From: Anaerolineales bacterium
GTDB lineage: Bacteria; Chloroflexota; Anaerolineae; Anaerolineales; Villigracilaceae
Reading direction: 5' to 3'
Assembly (NCBI GenBank): GCA_025056515.1
Contig: JANWWB010000308.1
Span: 1 to 9,733 of the forward strand
Length of the DNA: 9,733 nt
Translations under genes and position numbers: made by a program
Part shown: piece after piece, positions 6,167-9,733 of the stretch
How positions within the stretch are numbered: the stretch's first letter is position 1
Layout: every line of letters begins with the position of its first letter
Notes under the pieces: generated by a model
The model's input: the letters and a program-made list of their open reading frames with translations, nothing else
Told to the model about the DNA's origin: nothing
Database searches by the model: none

Positions 6167-6948
6167 CCGACCAACGACTCGAGGTCTTCAGCTATTAGCT
6201 CGATTTTTGGACGCCAAGTCTCGCCTTGTTCTCGTGTAGACACTCCAGAAAGAACGAGAGCACAGGGCATACCGGCAGCCTGACCGGCGGCAATATCCGT
6301 TTCGACTCGATCGCCGACCACAAGAGTTTGTCCGGGGGGTGTTCCCAGGCGTTGACATGCAATTTCAAGCAACGTCGGAGCAGGTTTGCCGGCAAAAATC
6401 GGTTCAACTCCGCTGGCCGTGACCAGCACGGAGACCCATGCGCCTGCGCCGGGAATTTCGCCACGCGGGGTGGGGAAGGTTTTATCAGGGTTTGTGGCGT
6501 AGAACGGAAGGCCGCGGCGGACAAGCAGAGCGGCTTCGGCCATTTTTTGAAAGGTGATTTGACGGTCAATTCCAAAGACAACCGCTTGGGCTTCTTGAGC
6601 GCGCTCAAGCGGGAGTGGCTCAAAACCGCGCTGGCGCAGGGCTTCCATAACGCCTGTTTCCCCGATGGCAAAGACCGGGCCACCGTTAGGGAAGCGTTTC
6701 GCTAACAAGTCGGCAACGGCCAATGCCGAGGTAACCACCTGCCAGGGTTCGACCTGAACGCCGAAAGATGCTAGGCGTTCGACATACATCTCTGGGGTGC
6801 GGATTCCGTTGTTGGTGGCAAACGCAAATTTCAGGTTGCGTTCCCGTAGCCGGTTGAAGATGCTGGGCAGGTCGCCAATGGGGGTGTCGCCGCGCCACAG
6901 GACGCCGTCCATGTCGAGAATGAGTCCTTGAATGTAGGGGGGGATCAT
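6163..6948 (-). CDS. HAD superfamily subclass IIA phosphatase (NagD/phosphoglycolate phosphatase type)
   Basis: A 261-residue cytosolic hydrolase that should remove phosphate from small sugar or glycolate phosphates. All four HAD motifs are present: LDMDGVLW with nucleophile Asp12 and general acid Asp14, Thr45 in FATNNG, Lys188 in AGKPAP, and VGDRVETDIAAG with Asp213 and Asp218. The C2-type cap between motifs II and III and the ATNPD stretch place it in subclass IIA with NagD, AraL and phosphoglycolate phosphatase; the substrate is not determined. The ATG at 6948 is chosen because it lies 7 bases after an extended -10 box and the conserved protein begins there. An in-frame ATG at 6990 would put the promoter inside the gene. 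Terminal bases overlap the plus-strand acyltransferase by four (CTAG). Confidence 0.93.
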   Translation of the reverse strand: MIPPYIQGLILDMDGVLWRGDTPIGDLPSIFNRLRERNLKFAFATNNGIRTPEMYVERLASFGVQVEPWQVVTSALAVADLLAKRFPNGGPVFAIGETGVMEALRQRGFEPLPLERAQEAQAVVFGIDRQITFQKMAEAALLVRRGLPFYATNPDKTFPTPRGEIPGAGAWVSVLVTASGVEPIFAGKPAPTLLEIACQRLGTPPGQTLVVGDRVETDIAAGQAAGMPCALVLSGVSTREQGETWRPKIELIAEDLESLVG

Positions 6949-6955
6949 GGTGAAA

Positions 6956-6964
6956 ATTATATCA
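6956..6964 (-). promoter_or_regulatory. Extended -10 promoter of the HAD phosphatase gene
   Basis: TGATATAAT on the minus strand is a consensus extended -10 element (hexamer 6961-6956). A weak -35 candidate (TTCTTA at 6984-6979, spacer 17) is upstream. Seven bases separate the hexamer from the ATG, so the predicted transcript starts on or next to the start codon. The upstream clpP terminator makes a dedicated promoter necessary. Confidence 0.7.
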
Positions 6965-6991
6965 GCAAGATGTTGAAATAAGAAATTCACA

Positions 6992-7029
6992 ACAAAACAG
7001 GACAGCCTTCTGCGACTGTCCTGTTTTGT
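6992..7029 (-). terminator. Strong intrinsic terminator after clpP
   Basis: A perfect 14-bp inverted repeat (6992-7005 with 7016-7029) encloses a 10-base loop. On the minus strand the stem ends in TTTTGT and is followed by TGTGAATTTC, giving a T-rich tail. It lies 14 bases past the clpP stop codon and before the phosphatase promoter. Confidence 0.85.
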
Positions 7030-7043
7030 CCGAATCTCTAGTG

Positions 7044-7646
7044 CTATTTCTTCACCGGTGCTTCTAGAACTTGATCTACAATCCCGTATTCGACGGCTTC
7101 GGGAGCAGTCAGGTAGAAGTCTCGATCGGTGTCGCGCTTGATGACTTCTAAGGGTTGGCCGGTGTGCTTGACGAGAATCTCATTCAGCAAGTTGCGCAGG
7201 CGCAGGATTTGCCGTGTCTGAATTTCGATATCGGTGGCTTGCCCTTGAGCACCGCCAAGCGGTTGATGTAGGTGAATGGTGGCGTTTGGCAAGGCATAAC
7301 GGCGTCCTTTTGTCCCTGCGGTGAGTAGGACTGTGCCGAAGGAAGCAGTCACGCCAACGGCAACTGTGCTAATTGGGTTCGAAATCATCTGCATTGTGTC
7401 ATAAATTGCTAAGCCGGCGTAGATGACCCCACCAGGAGAATTGATATACATCTGAATTTCTTTTTCCGGGTCTTCGCGATTCAGGAACAAGAGTTGCGCA
7501 ACAATCACATTCGCTACTTGGTCGTCAATCGGTGTGCCCAGAAAGATGATTCGCTCTTTGAGCAAAAGAGAATAAATATCATAAGCGCGCTCGCCGCGCC
7601 CAGACGACTCAATGACCATCGGAATGAGATTGTGAATGCTAGACAT
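7044..7646 (-). CDS. clpP: ATP-dependent Clp protease proteolytic subunit ClpP
   Basis: This serine protease forms the 14-subunit chamber that degrades proteins delivered by Clp ATPases. From the ATG at 7646 it has 200 residues, typical for the family. The triad is Ser102 (TASFG), His127 (IHLHQPLGG) and Asp176 (DTDRDFYL), with the same 25- and 49-residue spacing as in E. coli. YINSPGG (67-73) gives the oxyanion region. The nucleophile elbow reads ASFG in place of the common ASMG, and the flanks ([17 protein letters not shown]) are also unusual, so this may be one of several ClpP paralogues. GGAGG lies 11 bases before the ATG, slightly far; the frame remains open to 7709 but without a better start. 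It follows tig by 222 bases, a classic pairing. No CIRCE element is seen. Confidence 0.96.
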   Translation of the reverse strand: MSSIHNLIPMVIESSGRGERAYDIYSLLLKERIIFLGTPIDDQVANVIVAQLLFLNREDPEKEIQMYINSPGGVIYAGLAIYDTMQMISNPISTVAVGVTASFGTVLLTAGTKGRRYALPNATIHLHQPLGGAQGQATDIEIQTRQILRLRNLLNEILVKHTGQPLEVIKRDTDRDFYLTAPEAVEYGIVDQVLEAPVKK

Positions 7647-7657
7647 GGATTTTTTAG

Positions 7658-7662
7658 CCTCC
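7658..7662 (-). promoter_or_regulatory. Ribosome binding site of clpP
   Basis: GGAGG on the minus strand sits 11 bases before the ATG at 7646. The spacing is longer than usual but this is the only Shine-Dalgarno in the region, and it supports the 200-residue start. Confidence 0.55.
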
Positions 7663-7758
7663 ATTAGACCTTGAACAAATTCGGGATAGATACTTAGGCG
7701 TTGCAACAAGGCGACACGAACGCTCTTTACCGTGGTTTTTCCTCATGAAAGCTGGTCA

Positions 7759-7780
7759 TCCTAACATTAGGAGGAATGTT
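7759..7780. promoter_or_regulatory. Overlapping inverted repeats upstream of clpP, possible operator
   Basis: TCCTAA-CA-TTAGGA (7759-7772) and AACATT-AGGAGG-AATGTT (7763-7780) are two perfect 6-bp palindromes sharing bases. A possible minus-strand extended -10 (TGTTAGGAT, 7766-7758) overlaps them, with no good -35. This would be a reasonable place for heat-shock or stress control of clpP, but it matches no operator I recognise. The rest of the 222-base tig-clpP gap shows only a weak 5-bp hairpin at 7848-7863. Confidence 0.3.
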
Positions 7781-7868
7781 TTGCTCTGGTTGGAGTTTAC
7801 TGAAAGATCGGCCACGCTTTTTCTATCCCGAACCGATGTTGTCGTTTCAGGAGCAAAGTCCTGATTGG

Positions 7869-9320
7869 TTATTCAATTTGCATGCTTTCTTGTTCTTGTG
7901 AGGGAATCTCTGTTTCTCCTGCTTCGTGTGCAGTTGTCTCGGTGGTTTTTGTTTCTTCTTGGTTTGTTGTCTTGTCTGCCTCAGGTGCCTGGCCGGTTAC
8001 GATGGCTTTGATCCGTTCCAGCGTTAGCTGGATAAGAGCACGATTGGCAGCTTCCCAGCTTAATTCCTCCATCAATTGCTTGGGTATTTTGGCTTTGCCG
8101 GTTAGGTATTTTTGCATTCTTTCATCACCTTGCATTTCGAATAACAAGGCGTCGAAAGATTTTTGTAGCTCGGCCTCGTTTAATTGAATTTGTTCGCGCC
8201 GGCGAATTTCATCTAGGAGCAAACGACGTTCTAGACGTTGTTGTGCTAGCGGTCGAATTTCTTCGGCCACCCAGGCCTCTTGGTCCATGTTACGCATCTT
8301 AAGGTAAGTTTCCAGGTCTAGATTGCGTCTGGCTAAAAGTTGTTCGAAATCTTCTCGCACATGCGCAAGTTCGTGCTCGAGAGTTTCAGGAGCATAGCGG
8401 ATGACCGCTTTTTCTCGGATGGTATCTAGTGCTTTTGCAAGGAATTTGTCGTCGTAATCTGCTTGTGAGGTTGCAATCAGTTCAGCATGTATGGCCGATC
8501 GTAGTGCTTCTATATTCTCAAAGGGGCCTACTTGTTTGGCAAAGTCGTCGTTAAGCTCCGGCAAGATACTTCCGCGTACCATTCGAATGGATGCTTCAAA
8601 CTGTACAGATCGACCTTTCAATCTTTCATCGGGATGATCTTCTGGGAATTGATGGATAAAGGAGCGTATCTCGCCGGCTCTAGCGCCTAAAAGTTCGCGG
8701 TTGAATCCCGGGTAGGGCCACTCATGTTCAAGTTCTTTGTTGTGGACAAAAATCGGCATAGAATCGCGCCTGAGCAAAGGCTCTTCTGATTCTTCTGCCC
8801 CTACTGCTTTGCCTTTTAGGTCAATGAGCACAAAATCATCTTCTTGAATGGGGCGATCAACGGTTTCCGTCTTGGCGTAGAGCCTTTGTAATTCCATCAA
8901 TTTATTATCGATTGCACTTTCTTCCGGGGGAGTCCATTCGTAGGGAATGCGCACCGAGCGATACTCTCCGAGTTCCACCTCGGGCGCAAGCGGAACGCTG
9001 AACGTAAAGACCGGATCACTATCTAGGTTTTCTATTTTCTCTAGGATGCCAGGGGCGGCTGGTTCGATTTTAGCTTCTTTAAGTGCCTGGGGATATATTT
9101 CATCAAGTAAGATGTCGATAGCTTCTTCCAGCACTGCCTCTTCGCCAACGGTGCGCACTACGACCTGATAGGGAGCTTTGCCGGGGCGAAAGCCTGGCAC
9201 GCTCTTGAGTTCAGAAAGTCGACGCGCTGCGCGACGTTTGGCGCTCTCCAATTGTGCAGCTTCAAGAGTCAATTTGATAGTAACATGGTGATTTTCTTGG
9301 GGCTGTAATTCGATGTTCAA
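7869..9320 (-). CDS. tig: Trigger factor, ribosome-associated chaperone and peptidyl-prolyl isomerase
   Basis: Trigger factor binds the ribosome exit and shields nascent chains. The protein has 483 residues; E. coli Tig has 432. The N-terminal ribosome-binding domain carries GFRPGKAP at residues 43-50, the same positions as GFRKGKVP in E. coli, which strongly supports the TTG start at 9320. AAGGA 6 bases upstream of the TTG is the ribosome binding site; no ATG is available in frame near it. An FKBP-like isomerase domain spans about 160-245, and it contains an insertion (KAVGAEESEEPLLRRDSMPI). A helical C-terminal chaperone domain follows (ELNDDFAKQVGPFENIEALR onward). The last 35 or so residues are a Glu/Thr-rich tail, probably disordered. 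It lies 51 bases downstream of tRNA-Leu on the same strand and may be partly transcribed with it. Confidence 0.95.
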   Translation of the reverse strand: MNIELQPQENHHVTIKLTLEAAQLESAKRRAARRLSELKSVPGFRPGKAPYQVVVRTVGEEAVLEEAIDILLDEIYPQALKEAKIEPAAPGILEKIENLDSDPVFTFSVPLAPEVELGEYRSVRIPYEWTPPEESAIDNKLMELQRLYAKTETVDRPIQEDDFVLIDLKGKAVGAEESEEPLLRRDSMPIFVHNKELEHEWPYPGFNRELLGARAGEIRSFIHQFPEDHPDERLKGRSVQFEASIRMVRGSILPELNDDFAKQVGPFENIEALRSAIHAELIATSQADYDDKFLAKALDTIREKAVIRYAPETLEHELAHVREDFEQLLARRNLDLETYLKMRNMDQEAWVAEEIRPLAQQRLERRLLLDEIRRREQIQLNEAELQKSFDALLFEMQGDERMQKYLTGKAKIPKQLMEELSWEAANRALIQLTLERIKAIVTGQAPEADKTTNQEETKTTETTAHEAGETEIPSQEQESMQIE

Positions 9321-9326
9321 TTTTGG

Positions 9327-9331
9327 TCCTT
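9327..9331 (-). promoter_or_regulatory. Ribosome binding site that fixes the TTG start of tig
   Basis: AAGGA on the minus strand lies 6 bases before the TTG at 9320. The spacing is ideal and, with the residue register of the GFRPGK signature, decides for a TTG start. Confidence 0.7.
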
Positions 9332-9371
9332 GCCTTGTTGTGGGATGAGACACAAGTCTATCGAGAAAAGG

Positions 9372-9453
9372 TGGGGAAGAGGGGGCTCGAACCCCTACGC
9401 CTTGCGGCACATGATCCTAAGTCATGCCTGTCTGCCAGTTCCAGCACTTCCCC
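9372..9453 (-). tRNA. tRNA-Leu, anticodon UAG
   Basis: An 82-base class II tRNA. The acceptor stem GGGGAAG/CTTCCCC pairs perfectly over 7 bp, the D arm is CTG..CAG around GAACTGGCAGA, and the anticodon stem is CATGA/TCATG with loop CTTAGGA, giving anticodon TAG at 9419-9417. A long variable arm (GCC-GCAA-GGC) and a T arm (AGGGG-TTCGAGC-CCCCT) follow. The discriminator is A. The next bases are CCT, so the terminal CCA is not fully encoded and must be added by a nucleotidyltransferase. UAG reads CUA and, with wobble, other CUN codons. Confidence 0.97.
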
Positions 9454-9487
9454 GCTCGGACGCGCGATTTTTGTTAACGGCGGCGAA

Positions 9488-9516
9488 ATTATAGCCGAGA
9501 GCGCAAGGCTAGTCAA
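9488..9516 (-). promoter_or_regulatory. Near-consensus sigma-70-type promoter of tRNA-Leu
   Basis: TTGACT (9516-9511) and TATAAT (9493-9488) on the minus strand are separated by exactly 17 bases, one mismatch from perfect consensus. The predicted start near 9481 gives a leader of about 27 bases before the tRNA. It may also feed tig, since no terminator separates the two. Confidence 0.85.
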
Positions 9517-9545
9517 TGATGTGCGAGCCGAGGTTCGGACATGAG

Positions 9546-9733
9546 TTAGGACACAGAGAGTGCAAGAAGCCTCGCAACCGATATCCTTCTATAACGGCAA
9601 AGGAGACTGCTGTTGCACAAACCGATCTCATCACAAGGCAAGCTATTGATCACGCATTCACCGCCGTTGCGGATGCAGGGATAGGGCGTGGGCGTGTTGG
9701 TAGGCCTGGGGCTGGGGGTATTGGTGGGTCTTG
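9546..9733 (-). CDS. C-terminal end of a Thr/Pro-linked, cysteine-rich protein (partial)
   Basis: An open minus-strand frame enters from the right edge and ends at TAA (9548-9546), about 61 residues. It begins with a Thr/Pro/Asn-rich linker (RPTNTPSPRPTNTPTPYP), the same style as the linkers of the LysM protein, then a compact segment with five cysteines, C-x6-C-x6-C-x5-C-x5-C (from CIRNGGEC), and ends in a basic and hydrophobic tail (RYRRISVARLLALSVS). The linker suggests an exported or surface protein, and the cysteines may form disulfides or bind metal. No family is recognised. Because the body of the gene is outside the window, the frame rests on composition and the absence of stops, so it is moderately supported. 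Confidence 0.55.
   Translation of the reverse strand, partial: RPTNTPSPRPTNTPTPYPCIRNGGECVINSLPCDEIGLCNSSLLCRYRRISVARLLALSVS

Noticed and set aside
6949..6990. Start of the HAD phosphatase at 6990
   Set aside because: It would place the TATAAT box inside the coding region and adds residues that do not belong to the family's N-terminus.
7647..7868. CIRCE or other known heat-shock operator before clpP
   Set aside because: No TTAGCACTC-N9-GAGTGCTAA or similar sequence is present; only unassigned short palindromes are seen.
9321..9410. Start of trigger factor at 9410
   Set aside because: The extension is a translation of the tRNA-Leu gene; the TTG at 9320 has a Shine-Dalgarno and gives the E. 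coli residue register.
9680..9733. GGTGTTGG-like G-rich repeat, considered as a simple-sequence or regulatory repeat
   Set aside because: On the minus strand it reads as a Thr/Pro/Asn linker in an open frame, like the linkers in the LysM gene (2400-2660).

Overview
The window looks like a bacterial chromosome segment from the Chloroflexota, most likely an Anaerolineae-type organism. This is inferred from style, not from a database match. The pointers are a LysM surface protein with long Thr/Pro linkers, a second Thr/Pro-linked protein at the right edge, moderate GC, and a tRNA-Leu/tig/clpP block. No transposase, integrase, CRISPR array or phage gene is visible.

Layout. Bases 1-1714 (minus strand) hold a short operon read right to left: a class I SAM methyltransferase, methylglyoxal synthase (mgsA) and a truncated aldo/keto reductase. 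The last two could make and then reduce methylglyoxal. Bases 1763-2905 (minus) encode a membrane protein with a zinc ribbon, one membrane segment and two LysM domains; a hairpin follows it. A 156-base divergent region with a 10-bp direct repeat separates it from a plus-strand operon at 3062-6166. That operon encodes the E1-alpha and E1-beta subunits of a thiamine-diphosphate 2-oxo acid dehydrogenase, then a protein with an E2-like front half (lipoyl domain plus E3-binding-like segment) and a NeuD/PglD-type left-handed beta-helix acyltransferase where the usual E2 catalytic domain should be. This operon is the most unusual thing in the window.

The plus operon ends tail to tail with a minus-strand HAD-IIA phosphatase (6163-6948); their stop codons share the palindrome CTAG. 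Further right, all on the minus strand, are a strong hairpin terminator, clpP (7044-7646), the trigger factor gene tig with a TTG start (7869-9320), tRNA-Leu(UAG) (9372-9453) with a near-consensus promoter, and the 3' end of a gene for a Thr/Pro-linked, cysteine-rich protein (9546-9733).

Working together. Trigger factor and ClpP form the usual folding and proteolysis pair. The E1-alpha/E1-beta/hybrid set is best read as a self-contained machine in which E1 decarboxylates a 2-oxo acid, the acyl group is loaded on the lipoyl arm, and the beta-helix domain passes it to an unknown acceptor (an amino sugar, another amine or alcohol, or CoA). E3 is not encoded here. Three protein genes have an exact TATAAT 7-10 bases before their ATG and no Shine-Dalgarno, which suggests leaderless mRNAs; mgsA, the reductase, clpP and tig have Shine-Dalgarno sequences instead.
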